In this document: piece by piece, positions 8,833 to 18,469 of the stretch
Numbering within the stretch: the stretch's first letter is position 1
How the letters are laid out: each line of letters starts with the position of its first letter
Program-made: the position numbers and the translations under genes
Assembly: GCF_017497975.1 (NCBI RefSeq)
Contig: NZ_JAGDEL010000035.1
Location: 1-51,827 of the forward strand
Length of the DNA stretch: 51,827 bases
Origin: Metabacillus bambusae
GTDB lineage: Bacteria; Bacillota; Bacilli; Bacillales; Bacillaceae
Direction of reading: 5' to 3'
Notes under the pieces: generated by a model
What the model saw: only the letters and a program-made list of their open reading frames with translations
The model's database searches: none
What the model was told of the DNA's origin: nothing

Positions 8833-10800
8833 TTAAAAGCCTGTTTTAGGAATCTCAACAGGTGGAGTAGATAAAGGCATCTCCACACCAGTCCTTATCG
8901 AGTAAATCCGATCATGTGCCATTTTCACTTGTTCTATAAATTCCTCATATGGTCTTTGGCAAACATCAACAAAACCAACTTGATAGTTTTCACCATCAAA
9001 CCTTCCTAATACCGCTTGGTCATTGTATTGAAAATAATGAACCCCTATTAAGCCTGGAATAGTAGCTGCTTGTTCAACATAATAACGATAAGCCTTTCCT
9101 CTATCTGCTTGTGTAGCTACCGCTCGTATCCCGTAAGCAAGAAGCCCTACATCTGCTGCTCCAAAGTGAAATTCACCAATCATTACAGGCATATTTAATT
9201 TTTTACTGATATGATCAATCTGATCCGCAACCGGTTTCAATTGATAGGAGTTTATCGAAAATACATCAAACACTTCACAGCCCTCTAATAGGTCATCGTT
9301 TGAAATCCAAGCATAGCGCATGCCAAGATTTAAATGATTAGGATCTACATCTTTACAATAATTAGAAGGCAATTCGACATATCTACGTATTAAGATTCGA
9401 TTAAATGAGGCAAAGTCTTTTTCACGATTTTCATTTACAATTCGCTCATATTGATATTCATCAACGATATGTTCAAAGCTTGAAAAAGACGCTCCCCACG
9501 ATTCATTTAAATGCGTTATCGTTTCGTACTTTTCCATTAGCCATTGAATAAATCTTTTCTTACTCTCAAAAGGAAATGACTGTTCCATCATCAATTCAGT
9601 TAAATTTAAACCATCAACAAAAGCCCAATGTGGCTCATTTCTAATAAAATATCCTACGAGCAAAGGGTCTTCTTTTAACGGGTGAAGCTGTTGGGCAAAT
9701 TCTTTTGCTTTCACATCATATTCATCACTAAAAACATCAGGAAAATCACGATATATATTCATCTTTGTCGTAGGAAAATCATTTAATGGGTAAACATAAG
9801 GGATTTGAGAAAACTTAATAAATTCCCGCTGAGACCAATTTGCAATAGTATTCATTTTCCATTCTTTCAAGCGATTTGTTATTATCTCTGCCCATTTTTC
9901 CCACCAAGAGTTTCCGTAGGCCCGAATCATATTAGCAACAGCATAGCTAAAACTATGGTCTGTCCATGCAGACTCATATTTCCCTTTTTTATCTGGAAGC
10001 CATGAAACTAAATGCTCCATTCCCGAAACTTTCATCGTATCGTACGGTTGAATACAGTCGATACCTGTACTAAACATTGCATATCCATCTGGATCGACTA
10101 GCCACCATTTTTCGTTATCAAATTCCGTGCGAAAAAAACCAGTTTTCCTAAACTGTAATTCTTTCCATCCTCCGAACCTACTTAATTCATTGTTATCACT
10201 TTTATTTTGGTGATGTAACTCTTTTTGTAGATATTCTTCTAGCTCTTTTAAAGACGATGTCTTACTATGCCAGTTTCTAATTGCTAGTTGTCCCATTTCA
10301 TCAATATACGGTTTTCGATCACATAAAAATTCAGGCTTATCTTCTCGCAACTGAAAATTTGAAATTTCAAATTTTCGCCCCTTTTGTGACGGAATCGTTT
10401 CAATACTAAAATCATCTATTTTCGAGCGATCAATTGAACTGTCTCCTCGTAGTACACATTGCAGACTACCTGGATAACGATCAAGAAACAATTTTTCACC
10501 ATTTACTGCTTTTAAAGGAAAACATAATCTCGTTTTAACAAATGGAAGTATTCCGTAATGAACACTTATATACCGTTCATCTTGACTAAACTTTAATATA
10601 ATGACCAGTACATCTTCACATTCATGATAAATATCAGCTACAAAAAAATCATAGTGTGACCAAATGCTTACATCATATTTTTGTCTATCTAATACAATAT
10701 TTCCTCCTGCAGGAGATGTTTCAACATGCAATTTTTCATTTGATGCGATTTGCAGGTTTGTATTTTCGCAAGGATAGAATGTATTTACAGTTAATTGCAC
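8833..10800 (-). CDS. clan GH-A glycoside hydrolase, family uncertain
   Basis: A cytoplasmic glycosidase of about 655 residues without a signal peptide. An N-terminal beta-rich region (about 1-160) precedes a TIM barrel beginning around the GFFRTEF and WWLVDPDGYAMFSTGID motifs, a pattern also found in agarase- and GH42-like enzymes. The candidate acid/base is the Glu of FIRNEPHW (about 389) and the nucleophile the Glu of MIGEFHFGA (about 543). The stretch MEKYETITHLNESWGASF is reminiscent of GH42 beta-galactosidases. It probably cleaves imported oligosaccharides, perhaps galactosides; the substrate is inferred from neighbours only. I chose GTG 10800 because AGGTGA lies six bases upstream; for ATG 10806 the same sequence is too close. 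It is downstream of the permease gene by 27 bp, likely in one operon. Confidence 0.75.
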   Translation of the reverse strand: MQLTVNTFYPCENTNLQIASNEKLHVETSPAGGNIVLDRQKYDVSIWSHYDFFVADIYHECEDVLVIILKFSQDERYISVHYGILPFVKTRLCFPLKAVNGEKLFLDRYPGSLQCVLRGDSSIDRSKIDDFSIETIPSQKGRKFEISNFQLREDKPEFLCDRKPYIDEMGQLAIRNWHSKTSSLKELEEYLQKELHHQNKSDNNELSRFGGWKELQFRKTGFFRTEFDNEKWWLVDPDGYAMFSTGIDCIQPYDTMKVSGMEHLVSWLPDKKGKYESAWTDHSFSYAVANMIRAYGNSWWEKWAEIITNRLKEWKMNTIANWSQREFIKFSQIPYVYPLNDFPTTKMNIYRDFPDVFSDEYDVKAKEFAQQLHPLKEDPLLVGYFIRNEPHWAFVDGLNLTELMMEQSFPFESKKRFIQWLMEKYETITHLNESWGASFSSFEHIVDEYQYERIVNENREKDFASFNRILIRRYVELPSNYCKDVDPNHLNLGMRYAWISNDDLLEGCEVFDVFSINSYQLKPVADQIDHISKKLNMPVMIGEFHFGAADVGLLAYGIRAVATQADRGKAYRYYVEQAATIPGLIGVHYFQYNDQAVLGRFDGENYQVGFVDVCQRPYEEFIEQVKMAHDRIYSIRTGVEMPLSTPPVEIPKTGF

Positions 10801-10827
10801 GATCATTCACCTAACTTTCTGTATACA

Positions 10828-11697
10828 CTATTCTTTCACTGATCCAAGAACAATTCCTTTAACAAAATATTTTTGTAAAAATGGATAAACAAGTAATATT
10901 GGTAGTGCACCAATAAAAATTTGAGCTGCTTGAACGGTTCTTTGTGACAGATTTTCTAGCAAGCTAGGGTCTGCACTTATCTTACTCATGTCCTGTTGGA
11001 CAACAATAGTCTGTAAAAATGTAGCTAATGGGTAGTTTTCTGCTTTCATCATATAAATCAAACCATCAAACCAAGAGTTCCAATGACCAACCATTGTAAA
11101 AAGTGCAACTGTAGCAATACCTGGCATAGATAAAGGGAGATAAATCTTAAATAATATTTTAAAGAACCCCGCCCCATCAATACGAGCTGCCTCTTCAAGA
11201 GAAATCGGTATCGTTCGAAAGAAATTCATTAATAAAATTAAGTTGAAAACACTAAGGGCACCCGGCAAGACAAGAGCCCAAACCGTATCAATCATATTCA
11301 AATTACTAATTAAAATATAATTTGGTACTAGTCCACCTGAAAAAAGCATTGTAAATACTAAAAACCACATATAGTAATTTCTACTTTTAAACTCTTTTGA
11401 TAATGCATATCCTGCAAAGATCGTAACTGACATCGCTATAAATGTTCCTAAAACTGTACGATAGAAAGAATTAAATAAGGCTTGCGTAAACTGTGGATTT
11501 GTTAACGTCTTTTCATACGCATCCAAAGTAAAATCGACTGGTAATAGATTGATAATATTTGCAGAAGCTGCTGCTTTTCCACTGAACGAAACTGCTAACA
11601 CATGGATTAAGGGTAAAACACATAAAATGGCCATAGTAATGAGGAAAATATGGTTAAAAACACTAAACCATTTATAACCTATCGTTTTATGATACAT
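10828..11697 (-). CDS. carbohydrate ABC transporter permease, LplC/YtcP type
   Basis: A 289-residue inner-membrane permease of the CUT1 subfamily of binding-protein-dependent sugar importers. It has six predicted transmembrane segments and the cytoplasmic EAA loop (EEAARIDGAGFFKILFKIYLP, about residues 178-198) that contacts the ATPase. The C-terminal YFVKGIVLGSVKE is typical of LplC/YtcP proteins that import oligosaccharides. RBS GGAGGT precedes ATG 11697. It pairs with the permease at 11949, although a repeat element now separates them. No dedicated ATPase gene is present; in such systems the shared MsmX-type ATPase is encoded elsewhere. Confidence 0.92.
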   Translation of the reverse strand: MYHKTIGYKWFSVFNHIFLITMAILCVLPLIHVLAVSFSGKAAASANIINLLPVDFTLDAYEKTLTNPQFTQALFNSFYRTVLGTFIAMSVTIFAGYALSKEFKSRNYYMWFLVFTMLFSGGLVPNYILISNLNMIDTVWALVLPGALSVFNLILLMNFFRTIPISLEEAARIDGAGFFKILFKIYLPLSMPGIATVALFTMVGHWNSWFDGLIYMMKAENYPLATFLQTIVVQQDMSKISADPSLLENLSQRTVQAAQIFIGALPILLVYPFLQKYFVKGIVLGSVKE

Positions 11698-11769
11698 AAT
11701 GAGTTACCTCCCTATTTTTTATAAGGCTCTTTTCTAAGGTATTGTTGCTTTTAAAACGAAAACTGTTAA

Positions 11770-11898
11770 GGTTGATTGGAGCGGAAGTGCGAGACTCCTG
11801 CGGAAGCAGCGGGACAGGTGAGACTCATACAGGCATTTACGCCGAGGAGGCTCACCGCCCGCCCCGCGGAAAGCGAGCAACTGGAGCGGAAATCAACC
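11770..11898. repeat. Bacillaceae GTTGATT-type interspersed palindromic repeat
   Basis: A 129-bp GC-rich element bounded by GGTTGATT and AATCAACC, each next to GGAGCGGA, with internal hairpins such as GAGGCTCACC/GGTGAGACTC. It matches a non-coding repeat that I know from many Bacillus and Geobacillus genomes. It is much richer in GC than its flanks. It lies in the 251-bp gap between the two permease genes. A decayed relative lies at 31614-31695. Confidence 0.85.
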
Positions 11899-11948
11899 AT
11901 ACCCGCACCACTTAGTAAATAGCTACAAATTTTACAAAAACAACCTTT

Positions 11949-12911
11949 TTAAAAGATACGATAATTTGCGAATTTATAAGCCATTCGATAAGAAATAACA
12001 ATTAAAATAAAACTTATGACTGATTTGAACAATCCAACTGCTGTAGCAAAACTAAAATCACCTTGTAACATCGATGCTCGATAAACATACGTATCAATGA
12101 TATCTCCCTTGTCATATACAAGAGGATTATATAAATTAAAGATCTGGTCAAAGCCTGCATTTAAAATATTTCCCAGCTGCAATGTACCAACAACGATGAT
12201 AATTGGAAGCATCGCTGGAAGCGTAACATACAATGTTTGTTTGAATCGTCCTGCTCCATCCATTTCTGCTGCCTCATATAAATTTGGATTAACACCAGTA
12301 ATGGTAGCCAAATATACAATCATTCCAAAACCAAACTCTTTCCAAATGTCACTAACAATAAGCACAAACCGAAACCAATCTCCATCACCTAAAAAGAAAA
12401 TAGGTCCTACACCGAATAAACCTTCTAGCATTCTATTAACTACTCCGCCTTTAACAGAAAGAAGATCAATTAAAATTCCACCTAAGATTACCCATGAAAG
12501 GAAGTGAGGTAAGTATACGAGTGTTTGTATGCTTCTTTTGATCCCAGATTTACGAACTTCATTTAATAATAATGCCATAACAATTGGGACAATCATCCCA
12601 AACACAATCTTTAATACTGCAATAATAAAAGTGTTCCAAATGATCTGAACTGAATCTTCAAATTGGAATATTGCTTTAAAATGCTTTAATCCTACCCATT
12701 CTTGGTCAAAAATACCGAGCCAAGGTTTAAAATCTTGGAAAGCTATGACAACTCCAAACATCGGTATATAGTGAAAAACAATTGCTAAAACAAGTGCTGG
12801 AAGAACCAATACATGGATTGGCCAAGTTTTCTTTAAATCTTTTAACGGATTAAATGCCTTTTTTGTTTTCGTTTGGATCTTAATATCGGTAACGCTTACA
12901 TCCTGTTTCAA
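11949..12911 (-). CDS. carbohydrate ABC transporter permease, LplB/YteP type
   Basis: A permease of 320 residues (CUT1 subfamily), partner of the LplC-type protein. The N-terminal ~40 residues are cytoplasmic, followed by six transmembrane segments and the EAA loop YEAAEMDGAGRFKQTLYVTL. The C-terminus AYKFANYRIF is typical of LplB/YteP. I chose TTG 12911, which has GGGAGGA eight bases upstream; the in-frame ATG at 12926 has no RBS. A conserved regulatory block lies just upstream and overlaps the first codons. The gene is divergent from the sensor kinase, which presumably controls it. Confidence 0.9.
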   Translation of the reverse strand: MKQDVSVTDIKIQTKTKKAFNPLKDLKKTWPIHVLVLPALVLAIVFHYIPMFGVVIAFQDFKPWLGIFDQEWVGLKHFKAIFQFEDSVQIIWNTFIIAVLKIVFGMIVPIVMALLLNEVRKSGIKRSIQTLVYLPHFLSWVILGGILIDLLSVKGGVVNRMLEGLFGVGPIFFLGDGDWFRFVLIVSDIWKEFGFGMIVYLATITGVNPNLYEAAEMDGAGRFKQTLYVTLPAMLPIIIVVGTLQLGNILNAGFDQIFNLYNPLVYDKGDIIDTYVYRASMLQGDFSFATAVGLFKSVISFILIVISYRMAYKFANYRIF

Positions 12912-13058
12912 AATGAATCCTCCCATCCAAAATAGTAATTGAATTTTCTTTATTATCTGATATTATTATATCAATCTAAGGAATTCGAACCTATGTCAAG
13001 GTATTAACTTTTATATACCCATCTACAACTTTGTGGGATTGTTTATAATATAGAATAG
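12887..13058 (-). promoter_or_regulatory. regulatory block, copy 1 (permease promoter region)
   Basis: This 172-bp stretch has a near-identical partner at 28263-28434. It contains, on the minus strand, a cre-like site (12887-12900, TGTAAGCGTTACCG, two mismatches to consensus, inside the first codons of the permease) and a TATAAT (12965-12970) without a good -35 box. Upstream of that lies a conserved segment, AAGTTAATACCTTGACATAG, around 12995-13014. A strong -10 without -35 suggests activation, plausibly by the divergent YesN-type regulator. The start point is not determined. Confidence 0.6.
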
Positions 13059-13204
13059 TTTTAAAACCTTTATTGAACGTGAGGATTTCTTTTTTTCACT
13101 TGAAATAAAGTATATTGGCATCTTTTCTTAAGAGCACATTAATGTAAGCCGTTTCATAACAACAATCTCTTCGAAAAGGAGCCTTACACAAGGTTGGTGA
13201 ATAA

Positions 13205-14953
13205 ATGGTAAAATATAAGATTTTTAGAAATAGTATGATATTTTTGCTGATGCTAGTTATACCCACAACTATTCTTTTTTCCTATTCACATAAAGTAAGT
13301 AAAGTTGTAGTAAGAAAAACACTTGAAGATTCTGCTTCCAAACAATTAAAGTTTTCTATGAATCAATTAGAAGATGATTTGCGTCAAGTAGAAATGCAGT
13401 CAAGTACACTCCTTTACGATTCAAGTGTTAAAGCTTTTGAAAGTTCAAATGATTTTTCGGAGTACTTAGACCATTTGATGGACAGAAAATATTTAGAAGA
13501 AAAATTAAAAATCCAGAGAAGTGTAAATTCATTTTTATATGATATAACGATTTATTTACCAAATTATGATAAGGTCATCTCTACAGAAGATGGAAAAACA
13601 TTTAATAAAGAATTCTTTAAAGCTGCTCCTTTTTATAAGTGGTTTACCTCTACTGAAAATGGAGAAAAAAAGTTTCATTACCTTGTTTCAAGTCCATATC
13701 AAACAAAACCTAACCTTTTAAATTCTTCTATTATTATCGAATCTACTATTAATAGTAGCTATTTAAAAAACGTATTATCTAGTGTAGATGCATCTGGGAT
13801 TGGGACATCTTTTTTTTATTTTTCTAATTCTGAAATTTTTACTAACGCAGAAATTGATCCGAAAATTATCAAGCTACTAAAAAATAATATAAATTTTAAT
13901 AAAAATCATTCTACCACTCCATCACTTTCTGTTTTAGAAATGAATAACAAACAATATCTAGTCCAGACCCTTTACTCTACATCACTAGAGGGAACATTGG
14001 TAAGTTTCATAGAGCTAGATGAATTTTTGTCTCCCTTAGAAAATGTAAGCTTGCTAGTGAATGTTAGTTTATTTGTTTTCTTTATTACTGGTGGTATTTT
14101 GACATTTATTTTATATCGACATTTTCGACTGAACATTAGACATTTAATAAAGAAAATTGAGTTGCTTGGAAAAGGAGATTATAAAAGTCGTGTCACAATA
14201 AAAGCAAATAATGAGTTTGATTATTTGTTTGGTCATTTCAATAATATGGCAGAAAGAATTCAAACTCTAATTGAAAATGTGTATGAAGAACAAGTCCGAA
14301 CCCGTGAAGCAGAGTATAAACATTTGCAATCACAAATTAATCCACATTTTTTATATAATTGCTTATTTTACATTATAAGTATGGCTCGTAAGTCTCCTGA
14401 TGCTGTCATTGCGATGGCAGATAACTTAGCTAAATATTATCGATATAAAACGAAAAAACCTGGAAATCAAACTTCATTACTTGATGAAATCAAATTAAGT
14501 GAAAATTACTTAAAAGTACAATCATTAAGAAATAAACGGCTTCACTATTCGATTAACATACCTGAAGAAATGCATAAGATCATCGTTCCAACCTTATTAC
14601 TTCAACCAATTATTGAAAACGCTATCAATCATGGGTTTGATCAAAAGATAGATTCTGGAAAAATTCAAATAAAGGGTCATAAAAGTGAACAAAATTACAT
14701 GATAGTAATAGAAGATGATGGTATTGGAATGTCTAATGAAGAAATAAATAGGTTATTAAAACGAATCAATCAAAAGCAACTTCTCGACGAGGTCGGCTGC
14801 GGGTTATGGAATATCAACCAAAGACTTATTAACCAGTATGGTCCTTCTTCAGGTATCCATATTACTAGGAGCAGCTTAGGTGGACTTTGTATAAAGATAG
14901 TGATAGATAATCATGAAAATGAGGTGTTACAGAATGGAAATATTACTAGTTGA
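13205..14953 (+). CDS. sensor histidine kinase, YesM type
   Basis: A 582-residue membrane kinase. Two transmembrane segments (about 9-29 and 282-304) enclose a large extracytoplasmic sensor region, followed by HAMP (about 305-360), the His_kinase dimerisation segment with QINPHFLYN (phospho-acceptor His381) and a C-terminal ATPase with N-box NAINHGFD and G-box DDGIGMS. This is the LytS/YesM class that in Bacillus and Paenibacillus senses plant oligosaccharides, often via the ABC binding protein. It is divergent from the permease gene and overlaps its response regulator by 20 bp, so the pair is co-translated. RBS AAGGTTGGTGA precedes ATG. Confidence 0.92.
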   Translation: MVKYKIFRNSMIFLLMLVIPTTILFSYSHKVSKVVVRKTLEDSASKQLKFSMNQLEDDLRQVEMQSSTLLYDSSVKAFESSNDFSEYLDHLMDRKYLEEKLKIQRSVNSFLYDITIYLPNYDKVISTEDGKTFNKEFFKAAPFYKWFTSTENGEKKFHYLVSSPYQTKPNLLNSSIIIESTINSSYLKNVLSSVDASGIGTSFFYFSNSEIFTNAEIDPKIIKLLKNNINFNKNHSTTPSLSVLEMNNKQYLVQTLYSTSLEGTLVSFIELDEFLSPLENVSLLVNVSLFVFFITGGILTFILYRHFRLNIRHLIKKIELLGKGDYKSRVTIKANNEFDYLFGHFNNMAERIQTLIENVYEEQVRTREAEYKHLQSQINPHFLYNCLFYIISMARKSPDAVIAMADNLAKYYRYKTKKPGNQTSLLDEIKLSENYLKVQSLRNKRLHYSINIPEEMHKIIVPTLLLQPIIENAINHGFDQKIDSGKIQIKGHKSEQNYMIVIEDDGIGMSNEEINRLLKRINQKQLLDEVGCGLWNINQRLINQYGPSSGIHITRSSLGGLCIKIVIDNHENEVLQNGNITS

Positions 14954-16544
14954 TGACGAAGAATATGTACTTGACTATTTAGAAGAAACCATTGAATGGA
15001 GTACATTCGGTTTTGAAAGAATTCATAAATCCTCTTCAGTGGATGAAGCATTAGTTATTTCAAACAAAGGTAATATTTCAGTTGTTATAACAGATATTCG
15101 AATGCCTGAAAAAAGTGGCCTTGAACTTTTACAAACATTACGCCAAAAAAAACCTGCAATAAAGGTTATCCTTCTTTCAGGATACTCTGAATTTGAATAT
15201 GCAAAGGTAGCGCTTAAAAATGGTGCGACTGATTATTTGCTTAAGCCCATTATTGAAGAAGACTTAATAGAGAGCATAAAGAAGGTCCTAATAGAGATTG
15301 ATAAAGAAAAACAAAATGAAATAGACTTGGCAACCGCAAGAGATGTCTTAAAACATGGAACCTTCCGAATGAGAGAGCATCTTCTTCTCGATTTATTACA
15401 CGGGAAAAAATTTAGCGATGATGAGCTATTACAAATTATCCAACCATTAAATATTAATATCCAATTAAAACAGGAATGTATTCTTGCTATGATTCAAATT
15501 GAAACAATATCTGATGGGGATTCAAGAGAAGACTTTGAGCTTTTTTCATCAACCATTTTAAATTTAGCTGAAGAATTATTTTATGAGAGGGTAACCACTC
15601 CACCTACCATTTGGTCATGTACCGATTATCATCATTTTATTATTATGGTCCTCCCGACTCATAATAAAAATGAATTTGAGCATATTCAATCGAAACTAAA
15701 TGAACTGATAGAAATCGTAAATTCGTTTTTAAAGAGGTCGATTTCAATTTTACTTTCACCTACATTTACCTTTTATCAAGAACTTCATTCAATTTATATT
15801 AAAACATTAAATTATTTTTTATCAAACATGGTAAGCACGCCTAACAGTATCCATACGATGGATCGGGTTTCTACAAAAGGAGAATTCAAACCATTAACAA
15901 AGCTTCATGAATCACCAGCAATTTTGCAGTTAATGGAGGGAAATCGGTGGGACGAGGTATCCGAAAGAATTGATGCTGTACTAGAAGAATTAGATCATTC
16001 ATCATGTCATACCCACAGTCAAAGGATACAGATTGTTTATTATTTATATAGTTGTTTTTCATATATCTCACATCAAACTGGAGACCCAATATCAGAAGAG
16101 ATCATTGGAGATTTATCATTCTTTCAAAGCCAGTTTCAATTCCACTCAACAGACCAAATTAGACAATGGTCTGAGTCATTGATTAACCAATATAAACGTA
16201 GTATTAACGAAGACAATGGAGGGAAATCTCATATCATTAGACAAGTACAAAAATTCATCGAAAATAATTTACATGAGGATGTTTCTTTAAATAAAATAGG
16301 TGAACATGTTTATTTACATCCTGTTTACTTATCAAGATTATATAAAAAAGAGACAGGTGAAAGTCTATCTTCCTATATATTACTTACACGTATGGAAAAA
16401 GCAAGCCATTTGCTAACAAACACGAATAAAAAAATAGGAGATATTGCTAAAGAAGTAGGTTACCAGAAACCCCAGTATTTCATTCGCTTGTTTAAAGAAT
16501 TCTATCATACCACCCCACAAAAGTTTCGAAATGAAAGGAATTAA
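14934..16544 (+). CDS. response regulator, YesN type with AraC DNA-binding domain
   Basis: A 536-residue regulator. The receiver domain (1-120) has the acidic pocket DDEE and phospho-acceptor Asp54 (ITDIRMP), with the usual Lys at LLKPI. A long central region (about 125-425) without a recognised motif links to a C-terminal AraC/XylS double helix-turn-helix (about 430-536: DVSLNKIGEHVYLHPVYLSR and IGDIAKEVGYQKPQYFIRLF). I chose ATG 14934, preceded by GAGGTG, over the longer frame from 14913. It is partner of the YesM-type kinase and the likely activator of the nearby transport and glycosidase genes. Confidence 0.92.
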   Translation: MEILLVDDEEYVLDYLEETIEWSTFGFERIHKSSSVDEALVISNKGNISVVITDIRMPEKSGLELLQTLRQKKPAIKVILLSGYSEFEYAKVALKNGATDYLLKPIIEEDLIESIKKVLIEIDKEKQNEIDLATARDVLKHGTFRMREHLLLDLLHGKKFSDDELLQIIQPLNINIQLKQECILAMIQIETISDGDSREDFELFSSTILNLAEELFYERVTTPPTIWSCTDYHHFIIMVLPTHNKNEFEHIQSKLNELIEIVNSFLKRSISILLSPTFTFYQELHSIYIKTLNYFLSNMVSTPNSIHTMDRVSTKGEFKPLTKLHESPAILQLMEGNRWDEVSERIDAVLEELDHSSCHTHSQRIQIVYYLYSCFSYISHQTGDPISEEIIGDLSFFQSQFQFHSTDQIRQWSESLINQYKRSINEDNGGKSHIIRQVQKFIENNLHEDVSLNKIGEHVYLHPVYLSRLYKKETGESLSSYILLTRMEKASHLLTNTNKKIGDIAKEVGYQKPQYFIRLFKEFYHTTPQKFRNERN

Positions 16545-16559
16545 CTATTTTGAAAGTAA

Positions 16560-16676
16560 AGAGGTGTCCCAAAACAAATTGTCTAACACTGACATCTACA
16601 ATATCTCTTTTAAATCAACATAAAAAGAGATATTGTGTATGTCATGTAGTGTCAGACACTTATGGGGCACCCTACT
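16560..16676. repeat. long imperfect palindrome between convergent genes
   Basis: Left arm GGTGTCCCAAAAC..TGTCTAACACT and right arm AGTGTCAGACA..TATGGGGCACC pair imperfectly, and the inner stem ACAATATCTCTTTT / AAAAGAGATATTGT is perfect. The whole fold spans about 117 bp between the response regulator and the binding-protein gene. It can act as a bidirectional terminator. Palindromes with a GTGTCAGACAC core recur in Bacillaceae, so this may be a small interspersed repeat. Confidence 0.7.
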
Positions 16677-16680
16677 TTTA

Positions 16681-18354
16681 TTATTGGTTCACACTTTCAT
16701 ACCATTCATTTACTTCTTTCTCTATTTGCGTACCGCCTTTTTCGTACCAATCCTTAACAAATTGATCATAACTATCTAATGGCACTTTTCCATAAACGAT
16801 TTTATTGAAGATCTCCACTTCCATCGTTGTCAAATTTTCACCTTTACTTTGCATTGTTTCTGTCGGACCTCCTAAAAATACATCAGGCGCACTAAATTCT
16901 CTCATTTGATAATTCAATGCTCCAGCTTTAATTGTATTTTCATTTGCTTGGGAAATTCGATCTTGTAGATTTGTTTTTGGTTCATTACCTTCATAAATAT
17001 AGTTTTGTTCTTCTGACAATTTAAATGGAACCATCGGAGTAGCCCATAGTAGGCTGTATGCACCTGAATCATAAATTTGCTTTTGAGGTTCAGGGAATTT
17101 TGCCGGGTCATATACAGGTTTTCCATCTACTAATGCATAATCATATCCTTCAGCATACCCATATTTAAAATCGCCTGTTTCAAACTCTCTATCATACATT
17201 TTATCTAAATACACAAAGAACGCTTCCATATTTTTGAAGTCTTTATTAAAAAGCATAACCTTGTTTTCATTAAGTGTTGATCCAAAACGTGCAGTCTTAC
17301 CATCAGGACCTGTTGGTAACTTATATGGCGCAACCTTCGCATCTGGATTATTACCTAATATGTCTTTTAACGGCCAATCATATGCAAATGATGGCGCTGC
17401 AATCATTCCTGCTTTTCCTTGAATAAAACTCTCTGTTGCCTTCACTGGATCCAATACAGCTAATTCCTTATCTAAATATCCTTTGCTATACCAATCTCTT
17501 AATCTTCCAAGTGCTTCTTTAGTACCAGGTTGTGTTGAACCATACACAAGTTTACCGTTATCAGATACTTGGTATGTTTTCGGGAGATATTTCCCAGTAT
17601 AAGCTCCAAAGACAAAACTAGCATCAGACATCCAGTTGAGATAGCCACCACTACCAGAGAAAGTAAAACCAAATGTATCGTCCTTACCATTTCCATCTGG
17701 ATCATTATGTGTAAATGCATCCATTACTTTTTCAAATTCTTCAATCGTCGTTGGTGCCTCCAGATTTAAGTTGTCAAGCCAGTCCTGACGTACCCATAAC
17801 AAAGGGTCTGTAGCATCACCCGTTGTAAAAATAGGAAGTCCCATTAATCTACCATTTACTCTTACCTGATCTAATCCTGCATCATTTTCTTCATATATTT
17901 TCTTAACACGTTCAGAAGCATATTTGTCAAAAGCGTCCTGGATATCCATTACTTTCCCTGATTCCATAAGGTCAGCAACTAACCCACGATTTTGAACAAC
18001 AAATGCATCTGGAAGAGTTTCTTGTGATGTTAAAGCCAATCGAATCTTTGTATGATAAGCTCCATTATCTGCTGAATCCCACATATTATTAATTTTAATA
18101 CCTAGTTCTTCTTCTGCCCATTTTGTATGAACATTATTATTGATGTCTTCACCATCTTTAAATAGTATACCTGCTGTCGGTCTAGCTGTGTTTATTTCTA
18201 CAACAGGATCAAATTTTCCACTTTCCGTTTTTGTGGATGAGGATTTTTCTGTCGTTTTCGATGCCTCCTCATTACCCCCATAACTACAGCCTGTCGCTAA
18301 AGAGAAAGCGATTACAATCAATGTTAACATGAGTATCCATTTCTGTCTTAACAT
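16681..18354 (-). CDS. extracellular sugar-binding lipoprotein, LplA/YtcQ type
   Basis: A 557-residue solute-binding protein of the CUT1 importer, anchored by lipidation at Cys23 (LATGC). The mature protein has the two-lobe SBP fold typical of the long LplA/YtcQ/YesO group, with LMGLPIFTTGDATDPLLWVRQDWLDNL-like features in the first lobe. It supplies oligosaccharides to the permeases at 10828 and 11949, and in related systems may signal to the YesM kinase. It is separated from the permeases by the two-component genes and has its own upstream region with a perfect cre site. RBS GGAGGG precedes ATG 18354. Confidence 0.92.
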   Translation of the reverse strand: MLRQKWILMLTLIVIAFSLATGCSYGGNEEASKTTEKSSSTKTESGKFDPVVEINTARPTAGILFKDGEDINNNVHTKWAEEELGIKINNMWDSADNGAYHTKIRLALTSQETLPDAFVVQNRGLVADLMESGKVMDIQDAFDKYASERVKKIYEENDAGLDQVRVNGRLMGLPIFTTGDATDPLLWVRQDWLDNLNLEAPTTIEEFEKVMDAFTHNDPDGNGKDDTFGFTFSGSGGYLNWMSDASFVFGAYTGKYLPKTYQVSDNGKLVYGSTQPGTKEALGRLRDWYSKGYLDKELAVLDPVKATESFIQGKAGMIAAPSFAYDWPLKDILGNNPDAKVAPYKLPTGPDGKTARFGSTLNENKVMLFNKDFKNMEAFFVYLDKMYDREFETGDFKYGYAEGYDYALVDGKPVYDPAKFPEPQKQIYDSGAYSLLWATPMVPFKLSEEQNYIYEGNEPKTNLQDRISQANENTIKAGALNYQMREFSAPDVFLGGPTETMQSKGENLTTMEVEIFNKIVYGKVPLDSYDQFVKDWYEKGGTQIEKEVNEWYESVNQ

Positions 18355-18455
18355 AATTACCCTCCTTTTATTTTCTTTACAGTTATTATTCTATCAGCCT
18401 CTATTTAATCCTTACATGCCCTAATCTTAATAAATATATCCCTTTTATAAACTAG

Positions 18456-18469
18456 TGAAAGCGTTGTCA
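18456..18469 (+). promoter_or_regulatory. cre site (CcpA), perfect consensus
   Basis: TGAAAGCGTTGTCA fits all constrained positions of TGWAANCGNTNWCA. It lies about 100 bp upstream of the binding-protein start, where a promoter is expected, so CcpA would repress the importer when a preferred sugar is present. In the rest of 18355-18884 I see a copy of ACCCTACTTTTATT in inverse orientation (18575-18588) and a weak terminator, but no gene. Confidence 0.75.

Noticed and set aside
12097-12507. 136-codon open frame on the plus strand
   Set aside because: It mirrors the LplB-type permease and has no features of its own.
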